In this document: in pieces, positions 33,661 through 45,904 of the stretch
How positions within the stretch are numbered: the first letter of the stretch is position 1
How the letters are laid out: every line of letters starts with the position of its first letter
Source: Spirodela intermedia
Taxonomy: Eukaryota; Streptophyta; Magnoliopsida; Alismatales; Araceae
Assembly: GCA_902729315.2 (NCBI GenBank)
Contig: LR746271.1
Location: 5,971,137 to 6,035,136, forward strand
Direction of reading: 5' to 3'
Length of the DNA stretch: 64,000 nucleotides
Translations under genes and position numbers: made by a program
The notes under the pieces: model-generated
Told to the model about the DNA's origin: nothing
Database searches by the model: none
The model's input: the letters and a program-made list of their open reading frames with translations, nothing else

Positions 33661-35299
33661 TGATGTGACTTAGTCGTTGTATATTAAATCACGTAAATCT
33701 AAAATTTATAAAACTCAAAAATATGATTTTTTAGATATTTAGAAGTATTTCTAAACAAATATATCAATTATAATTCAATCAAACTTCCAAAAATAGCAGT
33801 AGTTTTCCAAGTCGATCACAAGGATGTAATATAATATCTGGTAATTATTCAGAATTTTTCTCAAAGAATACTATTTTCTTTGAATTTTATACTAAGAAAT
33901 GAAAAGGAAATATATTTAAAATTCACGAAAAAGGGAAATAAGGGTGAAGACGTCAGGATGATGTCAACGCCCCGGCGAATGCAAATTGGGTAGAAATAGA
34001 GTTCTGCCTGGCGATTCTTACGTAAGCAATTATAGACGATTTAATTGATCAAATTAAGATCTATAAAAGCCAGAAGAATCGTAATAAAATGAAGTATATC
34101 TTGGTAAATTTAAACTCAACAAATTATCACTAAATGAAACAAAAATTAAGTTGAATGTAGGAAAATAGAGTTCCGGCGTCGTGACGGCGATGCGTCGGTG
34201 ATGCACCAGAATCCTGAGCGTTCGGGAGGATAGTCGTGCAATGTCCACGGCCTCGAAGGCTCTCCTTGGACAAGGACGATGTGGGCAATCTCTAGATCTC
34301 CTTGTGAAGTCTAGAGATCAATGAAATGGGTCGCTGAATCGTCTCCGGCGGCTGTGACCTGGTGGAGCGGAAAAACGGCGACTTTGTGGCTCTTCGGTAG
34401 TTGTCACCCGACGGAGAGGAGCTGGATAGAGGTGGGGCGAGTGTCAGGGAGCTTCATCCTCAGGTTTGCGTAGCAAGAGGAGGCTCTTCATCGCATCCGG
34501 TATGCTCTCAGGAGGTGGTGACTCATTTCCCGGCATATTGTCCTCTTCCCGACGACGGCTTGTTCGTCGATCAATCGGAGATACTTTACTCAATGGATTC
34601 GCGATCCTTTTATCGTGAATCGTTCAACAATTTTAGTAACAAGGCTCCGCGAATCACGTTGATGAGATTTTTGCCGATGATCTAGCGATTCTGGTTGCTT
34701 AATCCTTCACCGGCGATCTGCAGGAAAGTCGCGATAATCAGATAAAAAATATGAATTTTGGCTCTAGGAGGATTTGAACCCGTGCCGGTTGCCCGCCCTT
34801 TCTGGGGAAGGTGTGATGCGAGTTTAGTCCCACATCACTTGTATGCCAAAGTTTATGGCAAATATATAATAATATTACATTTGCAATCAAGTCCCTTTCT
34901 CACGCGTGTACGACCACTCTTTGCCCCATAGTCGGTTGGTCACCAGTGATGTGGAAAGGGAGTGGCACACATGCACCCTTATTGGTCCTAGCCGCTCGAG
35001 CCCTTGCTCACGGCTCCTCCTTGACTGCACTTCCGACCTGCTTGCGGACCCGGCTAGCTGGCAGGTTCCCCCTATTTTGCTATATTTTTATTTTTATTTA
35101 TTTTTCTTTATTTATTTGAAAAGTAAGACTGTACAAATTATATAAATTCGTATACAATCACATAATTACCCAAAAATTCATGTTAATCAACTGAAAACAC
35201 TTTTCACACTTTAACACAAATGTAAGTCTATTTATCATGAGTTAAGGCTAAAACTGTATTATTTACTAATTATTAACTCATGATAATGAAGACTTATCA
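33661..35299 (-). mobile_element. Solo LTR (copy E) nested in LTR copy D
   Basis: A complete tgatgtg...cttatca LTR of 1639 bp. Flanks GTTGT (33,656-33,660) and ACTGT (35,300-35,304) look like a decayed 5-bp target duplication of an original GCTGT. No internal DNA remains. Confidence 0.85.
34893..35077 (+). ncRNA. Putative LTR-embedded Pol III-type RNA, copy E
   Basis: USE-like GTCCCACATCA (34,827-34,837), 25 bp, TATATA (34,863-34,868), 3' stem GACCTGC/GCAGGTT, terminator TTTT at 35,074-35,077. Confidence 0.4.
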
Positions 35300-35849
35300 A
35301 CTGTCACTCGATAGAGCGGAAAAACGGCAACTTTGTGGCTCTCCAACGGTTGTCACCTGATAGAAAGGAGTTGGATGGAGGTGGGACATGTGTCAAGGAG
35401 CTTCATCCTCAGGTCTGCGCAGCAAGAGGAGGCTCTTCATCTCATCCGATACACTCTCAAAAGGTGGCGACTTGTCTTCTAGCGGATCGTCCTCTTTCCG
35501 ACGACAGCTTGTTTGTCGATCAATCTAAGATGCTTTACTCGATGGATTCACGATCCTTTTATCATGAATCATTCAACAATTTTAGTAACAATGCTCTGCG
35601 AATCGCATTGACAAGATTTTTGTCGATGATCCAACGATTCTAGTAGCTTAATCTTTCACCGGCGATCTACAGGAAAGTCGCGATAATTAGATAAAAAATA
35701 TGAGTTTTGGCTCTAGGAAGATTCAAACCCACACTAGTTGCCTGCCTTTGAAGCCTTTCGGGAGAAGGTGTGATGCTGGTTTAGTCCCACATCGCTTATG
35801 CGCTGAAGTTTTGGGCGAATAAATATGAATATCACATTTCGAAGCAATG

Positions 35850-36040
35850 AGTCTATTTCTCCCACGTGTATGACCACTCCTTGCCCCATAGCTGGCTGGC
35901 CATCGGTGATGTGGAAGGGGAGTGGCACACACGTGCCCCCACTAATCCTAACTACTCGAGCCCCTGCTCACAACTCCTCCTCAACTACACTTCTGACCTA
36001 CTTGTGGGCTCGGCTAGCAGGTAGGTCGCCTCCCCATTTT
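35850..36040 (+). ncRNA. Putative LTR-embedded Pol III-type RNA, copy D
   Basis: USE GTCCCACATCG (35,784-35,794), 25 bp, taaata (35,820-35,825), 5' hairpin nearly fully paired, 3' stem GACCTAC/GTAGGTC with both arms changed relative to copy C, terminator TTTT at 36,037-36,040. Confidence 0.4.
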
Positions 36041-36262
36041 GCTATATTTTTATTTTTATTTCTATTTTTTCATTTATCTCAAAAATAAGACTATAAAAAT
36101 CATATAAATATATATAAAATCACATAATTAGCCAAAAATGAACGTCAATCAACTGAAAACCACTTTTCACACTTTAACACAAATATAAGCTTATTTATCA
36201 TGAGTTAAGACTAAAACTATATTATTTACTAATTATTAACTCATGATAATGAAGACTTATCA

Positions 36263-39200
36263 ATAACAAAAGGATGTGAAAGAATAAAAGAATGTAAAAG
36301 AATGTAAAAGAAATAAAAAAAATATAGATGAAGAAATACTCAATTTCCTAGTTGTATAATAGTTGTATAAAATATTTCCAAAAAGATCTCCCAATATGAT
36401 CTCAATTGTTTCAATTTCAGTATGAGTAATGTTAACACAATTTCCTACATGCAAGCATGAGATAAAATTCCCTCTATAAATCAAACTATCAGCATGCTTT
36501 TACAATAACATTCTTGTAGGAAATGGCCATGAACTGTATTAAGCTTGACCTTGGTTGGTAATCTGTACCTATGACTGTAATATATGATTAAATATCATAA
36601 GAAAAAGGAAGGAAAATGGTTCTAAAGCTATTGATATGATTGATTACTAAATGTTTAAAATTAAATGATGATTCCTTCAAAGAATAATGAACATCTATAC
36701 AAGTTATTAAAAGAAAGTAGAGAGCATGTATTTTACAAGTTAATCTTTGTGGCATAGTACTTCACATCCATACAAGCACTTTGTGGGCTAAAAATCTTAC
36801 AACAGAATGCATTTCAGCAACTCTACAATCCCGTATTTATTTTAAGATATTTTTTAAAAATTAAAAAAGATTAAATCATTGATTTCGTAAAAAACTATAA
36901 CTGCCTCATAATATGGAAGAAGATCTAGTGTCAACCAATAGCAGCATATACATAAAACAAATGTCTTATTACCCCCTCCCTCTACTTCAAAATATTTAAT
37001 AAGATGTTATGCCCAATAAACTCATGCAACTTAAGACCTAGAAAATAAGAACATCATGCTTCAATCCAATTACTCTATGTATATTGCCCTCATGAGTTCA
37101 TAAACTGACTGAAGAATTATCAACTCTTTCTCATGAGATTTCCATGTCATGGCAAGAAAAGAAAGTATTTCTGCCAGATTTTTTAAAATTTTGAACAATG
37201 CCTCTTTTTCAGATATTCAAAAACTCATTCAAGCAAATGGTATGCAACAAGATTGGTTGTTCATAATCCACTATCCATAGGCACTCGGAATGTAGGGCAT
37301 TATGGAAACTCACTACTCGCACTGACCCTAATCCTTGACCATGTCCTGCAAATTGAAGCATTTAAATATTAAGAACACTCTACTCAAAAAAATAAAAGTC
37401 TTGCTAGCTTCAGTTCTTCTAGTGAAAGATTTAGACACCTTGAAAATTGAGCTACAATAAATTTCATGCCTTCAAGACATGTTGACAGAAATTATAGTCC
37501 ACTAGCTCTTAACTCCAACCTTTCAATTTTGACTTAAAAGAGAGAGCTATGCAAGAGTATTAGAAATTAAATGGAAAATGTAGGAGCCCCAAGTTGTTAA
37601 CATTTTAGGAATATTGCTCAACACCTAAGACCATCTCAGAAACTTTCACACACCTTTGGCCGAACTTTTTAGAGGTTTGTTTTTTGATACTTCACACACC
37701 TTTGAAGGAACTTTCTAGGAGGTCACCCATCCTATCACTACTCCTGCCCAAGCTCACTTAACTTTGAAGTTTTTCTACTTACTCCATAATGACTGTTAAA
37801 GCTAGATTTTTGTGTTTTAGTTAATTTTATTATTTTATTTTTATGTGTTAGCTTATAGAATAAGTATAAAAATATATTATTAATTCAGAAGTCTGAAGTT
37901 AAAATAGTTTGGATAATTTTTGATTATTTAGAAAAAAATAAAATAAAATATAAAAATATCTCTACCCACTAGCAAGTTGGCACTCGACAATTGACCTAGA
38001 AGGGTGCTGCACATGAGTGGGTAGACCTAGACTTGGGGGAGCCACGAGTTGGGCTCAAGTGGTGAAGGACTTGCTTTGTGCATGTGTGTCACTTCCTTGC
38101 TACATCTTGGTGGCCAATCAGTCATAGAGTAGGAGCATTGTACATACATGTGCATGCAAAGGCAGACTACCTTTTTACCTTCTCCCAAGATGGTCTTCGA
38201 CATTATTTTTATTTTGGAAGAAAGGATCTTTATTGAGAAAATATTAAGTTCAAGACATATATATTAAGTTTAGTCATTTTAAAACTTTCGATGTAGGACT
38301 AATGTTCTCATTTATTTCAAGATAGCTGTTTTGAGTGCGGGGTGATCTAGTGGTGCTCAATTGGCCACGTTATTAGATAAGCTAGATCCTATAGCAGATG
38401 TACTACCACAAGACCTAAAGCGGTAAAGTAATCTATCAACAGTTCAAGAATTCAACGTCGCTTAGCATGCATGTGACCATAAATGATGATCCGATGGTGA
38501 CTGAAGTGCCATGATACTAGGGACTTAAGTTCCCAATCGACAACAATTCTTGGTGGTTAATCCGAGGTCACTTAGCACACCACATAACCAAGCACATCTG
38601 ATCTAGTGGCTCATGAAGTGCCACGACACCGGAAACTGAAGTTCTTGCACATATCCCTATTAGGGATATAAATAAAATAATCAATTATTGTTTGGTAAAA
38701 TAGATATTATTGTTTATCTTAAAAATCCTGACGACAATTGCGAATATAGAATCTAATTCTTCTCTCTTTTCAAAAGATCAGTGCCTCCGACAATTGGCGA
38801 GCTCATTTCTTCCTCCTCCGACTACACTTAAGGTCTTTAGCGAGTGGTCAGCTCTTTCATTCTCTCCCTAAATGAGGATGACAACATAGTCAATCCCTTT
38901 TTTTGGCATCTCTCTCAAGCAAGTGGCATAGTGCTTTCAAATGATATTTCTGTAACTTTTGACATGGTGTGACACATCTAGATGAAATCAAGCCACCACA
39001 TTGCTATCTCTAGTTGCTTAAGAGGCAAACTAAACTTGGGCAATGATTTCTTTTATGCTTTCAATATTTATTTTCTTTCTTTTGTCATTTATTTATATTT
39101 TATGGTAACTTATTACTATTTTGTACATGTTCTAGTAAAAATGAGTAGAACTTAGTAAAATCTTGATGAATGATTGTTGTTCATCTCCTAAATCTTCTGA

Positions 39201-39537
39201 AACTCATCTGAGATCAAGCTAAGATTGTGTTGAACTTATGTTTCATTAATTTCTATAATTAAATCTCAATGTAGTCGTGTTCCCATTATTTTATGAATAA
39301 CAAGTATTTTTATATTTTCAAATGCAAAATCAACAAGATTAATGGCTGATTAATGTGCACTGAATTGTAAAACAAGGTGGAGACATTCACAACTGAGCTC
39401 ATGTCATGTGTGTGAATTTTCGAGCACACATTTGACCAAAAATCATGGTAACCATAAAAACAAGTTGACCATGTTTCTCTCTTTCTTTATTACCATCTTA
39501 TTTCTCTCTCTCCCTCTCTCGTGAGACATCTTAGAAA
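36263..39537. other. Intergenic DNA with a 5S-like segment, no gene recognised
   Basis: AT-rich spacer. A 5S-like stretch at 37,725-37,790 is listed separately. No open frame resembles a protein. The remainder is unidentified and may be older transposon sequence. Confidence 0.45.
37725..37790 (-). repeat. 5S rRNA-like segment (possibly Cassandra-type TRIM LTR)
   Basis: The plus strand reads aggaggtcacccatcctatc, then cccaagctcacttaacttt, matching the reverse complement of two separated 5S rRNA blocks, including the C-box region. Upstream ggccgaacttttt also recurs near 18,260 and 58,912, so this is a dispersed repeat rather than a 5S gene. Confidence 0.55.
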
Positions 39538-41165
39538 ATACGTGACTTAGTTGTTGTATGATAAATCATACAAATTTAAAATTTATAAAACTCGAAAATA
39601 CGAATTTTTGAATATTTAGAAGTATTTCTGAACAAATATATCAATTATAAGTCAATAAAACTTCCAAAAATAGCAGTAATTTTTCAAGTCAATCATAGGG
39701 ATGTAATATAATATCAGGTAATTATATAGAATTTTTCTAAAAGAATATTATTTTCTATGAATTTTATACTAGGAAATGAAAATAAAATATATTTAAAATT
39801 CATGAAAAAGAGAAATACGAGTGCGGACGTCAAGATGAGGTCAGCGCCCAACGAACGCGAATCGGACCAAAATAGAGTTTAGCGTGGTGATTCTTACATA
39901 AGCGATTACAGATGATTTAATTGATCAAATTAAGATCTGTAAAAGTCAGAAGAATTGTAATTGAATGAAGAATAACTTGATAAATTTAAATCACATAAAT
40001 TATCACTAAATGAAGTGAAAATTAAGTTGAAAGCAAGAAAACAAAGTTCCGGTGTCACGGCGGCGATGCACTAAAATCTTGAGCATTCAAGAGGATCATT
40101 GTGTAGTGTCCACGGCCTCGAAGGCTCTCCTTGGACAAAGACGACGTGGGCAATCTATAGATCTCCTTGTGAAATCTAGAGATCAATAAAATAGGTCATT
40201 GAATCGTCTTCAATGGCTATCACCTGGTGGAGTAGAAAAACAACAACTTTGCAGCTCTTTGGCGACTGTCACCCGACGGAGAGGAGCTGAATGGAGGTGG
40301 GGCGCGTGTCAGGGAGCTTCATCATCAGGTCCACATAGCAAGAGGAGGTTCTTCATCACATCCAGTACGCTCTTAGGAGGTGGCGACTTGTCTCCTGGTG
40401 GATCGTCCTCTTCTCGACGACGGCTTGTTCGTCGATCAATTGGAGATGCTTTACTTGATAGATTTACGATCCTTTTATCGCAAATCGTTTAGCAATTTTA
40501 GTAACAATGCTTCACGAATTGCGTCGACGAGATTTTTGCCGATGATCTAGTGATTCTGGTGGCTTAATCCTTCATCGGCGATCTACAGGAAAGTCACGAT
40601 AATCAGATAAAGAATATGAGTTTTGGCTCTAGGAGGATTCGAACCCACGCCGGTTGCCTGCCCTTTCTGGGGAAGGTGTGACGCGAGTTTAGTCCCACAT
40701 CGCTTGTGCGCCAAAGTTTATGGCAAATATATAGTAATATTACATTTGCAATCAAGTCCCTTTCTCACGCGTGTATGACCACTCTTTGCCCTATAGTCGG
40801 CTGGTCACTGGTGACGTGGAAGGGTAGTAGTGCACACACGCCCTTATCGGTCCTAGCCGTTTGAGCCCTTGCTCACGGCTCTGCCCTGACTATGCTTCCG
40901 ACCTACTTGCGGGCCCGACTAGCCGGCGGGTTCCCCCTATTTTGCTATATTTTTATTTTTATTTCTTTTTCTTTATTTATTTGAAAAGTAAGACTATAAA
41001 AATCATATAAATTTGTATAAAATCACATAATTACCCAAAAATTCACATTAATCAGCTGAAAACCACTTTTCACACTTTAATACAAATATAAGTCTATTTA
41101 TCATGATTTAAGGCTAAAACTATATTATTTACTAATTATTAACTCATGATAATTAAGACTTATCA
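39538..41165 (-). mobile_element. Solo LTR (copy F)
   Basis: Full-length homologue of the other LTRs, ending gacttatca at 41,165. The opposite terminus (cgtgacttag near 39,541) has lost its tg. No internal region lies on either side and no convincing target duplication was found. Confidence 0.8.
40758..40943 (+). ncRNA. Putative LTR-embedded Pol III-type RNA, copy F
   Basis: USE GTCCCACATCG (40,692-40,702), 25 bp, TATATA (40,728-40,733), terminator TTTT at 40,940-40,943. The 3' stem arms CCTAC/GCGGG pair imperfectly here, and the 5' hairpin has mismatches. Confidence 0.35.
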
Positions 41166-42119
41166 GTCATTTCCACCTTGTGGCTTGCATTAAGAATAAG
41201 AAAGAAACACTGTAGTATACCATATATAGGGAAATAAAGTGGTGAGTAAAATAAGATGTTTCTCTTTGAGGACTATGTAGCCGATTTTCATCTGTCATTG
41301 ATTACCTAAATGGCAACTGACACTATAGACTGATTTTCATCAAATTTTCCTCTCTTTTTACCCTTTTTTTGAATTATATTAATTATGAAGTATACATGTG
41401 TCACTGTTGACTTGTTTGCCCATTCTAGGGTTCCTCTTCTTACAATTGGACTAGATCCAATCAATCTTGGTCTATGAAGACTTTTGGGTCTGTTGGAGCT
41501 TTTCCTACCCCCCTTTGTTTCTCTAAGTCACTTTAATCTCTGAATCTTTTCTTCGAGGTAGGTATTTTGAGTAGAAGGGTAGCATTTTCCTGACGGATTG
41601 TTTCTCCCCTTTCCCCCTTGTTCACCCCTTTTTATCATTTTCTTCCTTTGTTTTCCTTTTTTTTCTCCTCCCCCCCCTTTTTTTTAAGGGGGAAGAGGGG
41701 GGAAAACATTACTGACTTTTGGTGCTTTCACTATTTCTTTTTTTATTTTTTATTTTCCTTTCCTTGTGTACTTCAATTCTTTGACTTCACTAGACCTTCA
41801 TGGTTAATTGGGTAGGCTCCTTTTGGTAATTACTTCATCCTGCCTAATTTGGATCAAGCCTTTTCTATCTTGTGCATGTGGTATATGGCATGCCCAATGC
41901 TCCAAATTGTATATGCCTCTCCCTTCCCAAGGTAGGTCCTGCATACATTTGTACATTTTCTCCTCTTTCTATCATAAACTCACATTAGCAAGATAGTCAA
42001 CTAGTTGGTTACTTATGTGAAAATATGTCTATGTGATTCTATCTCTTTCTATATCCTTTTTAATTTCCATTGTTTATATTCCTGTTTCTCAAACATATTC
42101 ACAAGTGTCATTATGTTTC
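41166..42119. other. Pyrimidine-rich spacer
   Basis: 41,585-41,770 is very rich in T and C and contains short poly-C, poly-T and poly-G runs. The short open frames are low-complexity. No gene or repeat family recognised. Confidence 0.45.
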
Positions 42120-43860
42120 AACTACAATGTTAAACATGTTTAATTTTTCAGATAATCTTAATCCATCGGCTAGTGCTTTACATTCTGCTTCCATATTAGT
42201 TAGTATTTCATATTGTGTTAAGAATACTACTATGAGAATACTACTATTAATTTACCGTAGTGATCTCGAATTACTCCTCCTTTCAATTTCCCAAGGTTCC
42301 CTTTTGATGTCCCATCAATATTCAGCTTCATTTCACCCTCTAGAGGGTGAACATATTTGATGATATTTATTATCTAATCGTATTTTACATTTTCAGTCTC
42401 CACTTCCCATCTTTGTAGAATTAGTTTTTGTTTGCAAATAATTCAGTTTTTGTGTTCACTTCTCCTTAGATTTTTCATCCACATTTTACATTTGTGCATG
42501 ATAAGGGGAATGGTGATTTTGTCTCCATTCATTTGTACTTTATTCCTTCCTATCCATAGTTCTCATAGTAAGCATGAGATATGTATCCTGCACATTATTT
42601 CTATTGTTCTCTCTCTTGTTCTTATATCTTAAAGCATTATGTGCTCGAAGTAGTTTCTATAGTTGGTACCACTAAGTTCTCCATTCATAGTTAATGGCCA
42701 TATGCATAGATCTTTATCTGAGTTTGTGTAGTGGACTGTTGTGTCAATTTTTTTTATGAGGTTCATATTCATTCCTGCCGTGTATAGGATTTCTTGCTAG
42801 TTTCTCTCTATTAATTGGGATACAATCATTTTTGGTTTGTTGGTATTAATCATTTTTGCTAGTAAGATGCATATTTTCTAGGAATTGCCTTAGTCTTTTT
42901 ATGGACTTTCTTTTGGTATTAGTAAAAGATTATTGAATCATCTGTGAATAATGCATGTGAAATTAGTGGGTAGTTTCTCATTGTCACAATTTTTTTAATC
43001 CTAGCTTTTTGAAATAATTCTATTAACCCTCTACTCATTACTTCCTCAACTATTTTGGATAGGGCAGGGGATAGTGGATCACCTTGTCTCAGTCCTCTAC
43101 TAGTAGTAAAAAAAGGTGAAGTTTTACCATTAGTTAGGAGAAAAAAATGATTGTTCTCTATGCAGACTTTAATCCATTCTATCTGTTTTTTACTAAATCT
43201 AAATCTTTGTAATACTTCTATGATGAATCATCATTCAATTTTGTCATATGCTTTGGCCATGTCTACTTTTAATATGGTGTTACCTCTTGTGTTCTCTTTG
43301 TTGATGAATTAGGTCATTCTTGAACTAGTGCAATATTTTCGTTGATTGATCTTCTTTCCACAAAGGCTTTTTATTCGGGTGATATGATTTTGGATAAGAT
43401 TTTTCTGAGTCTTTTGCATATTATTTTAGGTATAATTTCATAGCACACATTGCATAAACTAATTGGTCTAAATTCAGGGAAGTTTTTTGATGTTTCATGT
43501 TTGGGAATGTGTTAGAAATGTGGCTTTCCATGATCGTGGGAGGAAGTTTGATAACATAAATTCTTTGATTACTTGACATACATCTTCACTTACTATATCC
43601 CAACATGTAGTATAAAACAACTCCCATTTCATCTGGCCTTGGGACACTATCCTTCCTCATGTCAAATATCATTTCTCTTATTTCCCTATCATCTGACATT
43701 TTACATAATGCTTCATTGTCTTCCTCATTTATTCATTTGGGGATTACTTCAAAAAGTTTATGATCATAATTTTGTATTTCTATTTGTAGTAAATTTGATA
43801 GTAAATTATCCCTTCTCTCTATATGTTGTTCCAATTGACGTTGGCTTCTTTTAGTATTTG
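42120..43860 (-). pseudogene. Decayed L1-type LINE ORF2 remnant
   Basis: On the minus strand, from high to low coordinates, pieces of a plant LINE ORF2 appear: a PRPDE block (from the PGPDGF motif) near 43,640, LKVDMAKAYDKIE followed by two stops near 43,240, a GDPLSP-like block near 43,075, an ALFTDDSI block (active site, FTDD instead of FADD) near 42,940, and RNase H pieces KLNIDG near 42,330 and EAECKALADG near 42,190. Many stops and frameshifts interrupt it. It is distinct from, and much older than, the LINE at 51-58.9 kb. Confidence 0.75.
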
Positions 43861-43943
43861 TCTAATGAGTTGTTGTCCTTTTTGATTTTTGTGTTGGCTT
43901 GAAAAAAATTAATATTTCTCTTGCCCTCTCTTAGCTAGTGGAT

Positions 43944-45685
43944 TAATAAGTCTTCATTATCATGAGTTAATAATTAGTAAATAATATAGTTTTAGCCTTA
44001 ACTCATGATAAATAGACTTATATTTATGTTAAAGTGTGAAAAGTAGTTTTTAGTTGATTAACATGAACTATTGGCTAATTATGTGATTTTATATGAATTT
44101 ATATGATTTTTATAGTCTTTCTTTTAAGATAAATGAACAAAAAGAAATTAAAATAACAATATAACAAAATGGGGGGGGGGGCCCACCGGCTAGCCGGGCC
44201 CGCAAGCGGGTTGGAAGCGCAGTCGGGGAGGAGCCACGAGTAGGGGCTCAAGTGGCTAAGACCGATGGGGACGTGTGTGCACCACTCCCCTTCCACGTCA
44301 CTAGTGGCCAGCCGGCTGTGGGGCAAAGTGTGGTCGTACACGCGGGAGAAAGAGACTTACTTGTAAATGTAATATTACTATATATTCACCCGAAACTTCA
44401 ATGCACAAACGATGTGAGACTAAACCCGCATCACACCTTCCCCATAAAGGGTTTAAAGATTTTCATACCTAAAAGACCCCTTATTTATAATAGAGATATA
44501 CCATGATGATGTCATTTTATAAGAGCATTAGAATACTTATGTCAATCTCTCTCATGTAGGGGGGCAATCGGCGTGCATTCGAATCCTCCAAAACTCATAT
44601 TTTTTACCTAATTATCACGATTTTTCTGCAGATTGCCGATGAATGATTGAGCTATTAGAATCACTAGATCATCGGCAAAAATCTCGTCAATGCAATTCGT
44701 AAAGTATTGTTACTAAAATTACTAAATAATTCACGATAAAAGGATCGTGAATCCATTGAGTAAAGCATCTCCGATTGATCGACGAACAAGTAGTTGTAGG
44801 GAAAAGGATGATTTACCGGGAGACGAGTTGCCACCTCCTGAGAGCATACCGGATGTGATGAAGAGCCTCCTCTTGTTGCGCGGACCTGAAGATGAAGCTC
44901 GCTGACATGCGCCCCACCTCCATCCAGCTCCTCTCCGTCGGGTGACAGCTGTTAGAGAGCCACAAAGTCGCCATTTTTCTGCTCCACCAGGTGACAGCCG
45001 CCGAAGATGATTCGACGACTCATTTCATTGATCTCTAGACTTTGTAAGGAGATCTAGAGATTGCCCATGTCGTCCTTGTCTAAGGAGACCCTTCGAGGCT
45101 ATGGACACTGCACGACGATCGTCCCGAACGCTCAAGATTCCGGTGCATTGCCGACGCATTGTTGCCGCAATGCCGGAACTCTGTTTTTCTACTTTCAACT
45201 TAATTTTCGCTTCATTTAGTGATAATTTATGTGATTTAAATTTACCAAGCTATACTTCATTCAATTAAGATTTCGGCTTTTACAAATCTTAATTTGATCA
45301 ATTAAATCGTTTGTAATCACTTACGTAAGAATCACCAAGCAAAACTCTATTTTCGCCCGATTCGCGTTCGTTAGGGCGCTGACATCATCCTGACGTCCGC
45401 ACCCTTATTTCCCTTTTTCGTAAATTTTAAATATATTTTATTTTCATTTTCTAGTGTAAAATTCATAGAAAACAGTATTCTTTGAGAGAAATTCTGAATA
45501 ATTACTTAATATTATAATACATCCCCATGATCAACCTAAAAAATTACCACTATTTTTGGAAGTTGTATCGAATTATAATTGATATATTTGTTCAGAAATA
45601 CTTCTAAATATTTAAAAATTTATATTTTCTAGTTTTATAAATTTTAAATTTACGTGATTTACTATACAACAACTAAGTCACATCA
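43944..45685 (+). mobile_element. 5' LTR (copy G) of the plus TR-GAG element
   Basis: A 1742-bp LTR ending cacatca, followed by a 5-bp gap and primer-binding-site-like sequence. Its 5' terminus is slightly mutated (taataag instead of tgataag). This copy fixes the orientation of the family, because PBS and gag follow it. Confidence 0.85.
44166..44354 (-). ncRNA. Putative LTR-embedded Pol III-type RNA, copy G
   Basis: Minus-strand USE-like GTCTCACATCG (44,410-44,420), 25 bp, TATATA (44,379-44,384), 3' stem CCCGC/GTGGG (one G-U pair), a poly-C run, then TTTT (44,166-44,169). Confidence 0.35.
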
Positions 45686-45690
45686 AATTT

Positions 45691-45707
45691 TGGTGCCGTT
45701 GTTGGGG
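45691..45707 (+). promoter_or_regulatory. Retrotransposon primer binding site
   Basis: tggtgccgttgttgggg lies 5 bp after the LTR end. It resembles the TGGCGCCGTTGCCGGGG box found at this position in many plant Ty3/gypsy elements of the Athila/Tat group (recall). C-to-T changes suggest decay. Confidence 0.65.
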
Positions 45708-45904
45708 ATGTATTACATAATATTTAGTATTTTTCGTTTCACTCTTAGAGTACACAAAAAAAAAATATTAACTCTTATTTAATTTTCTTCTTGCCGAATT
45801 TTTTTTAAAATAAAAAAGGAACGAAGAGAAGCAAGGCAAGGACTGGAGCATACTAAAGGAGGGTAACAATTACTAAACTTTTTTCTCAAATTTATTGATT
45901 TTTT

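Larger units (their letters stand above)
32965..36262 (-). mobile_element. 5' LTR (copy D) of the minus TR-GAG element, split by a nested LTR
   Basis: Two parts, 32,965-33,660 and 35,300-36,262, together make one complete LTR. The break falls inside the conserved ggctgtcacc segment and is filled by LTR copy E. Its 3' end borders the primer-binding site at 32,964, so it is the 5' LTR of the minus element. Confidence 0.8.

Noticed and set aside
39536-41170. Target-site duplication for solo LTR F
   Set aside because: Flanking 5-mers do not match and the left terminus is damaged.
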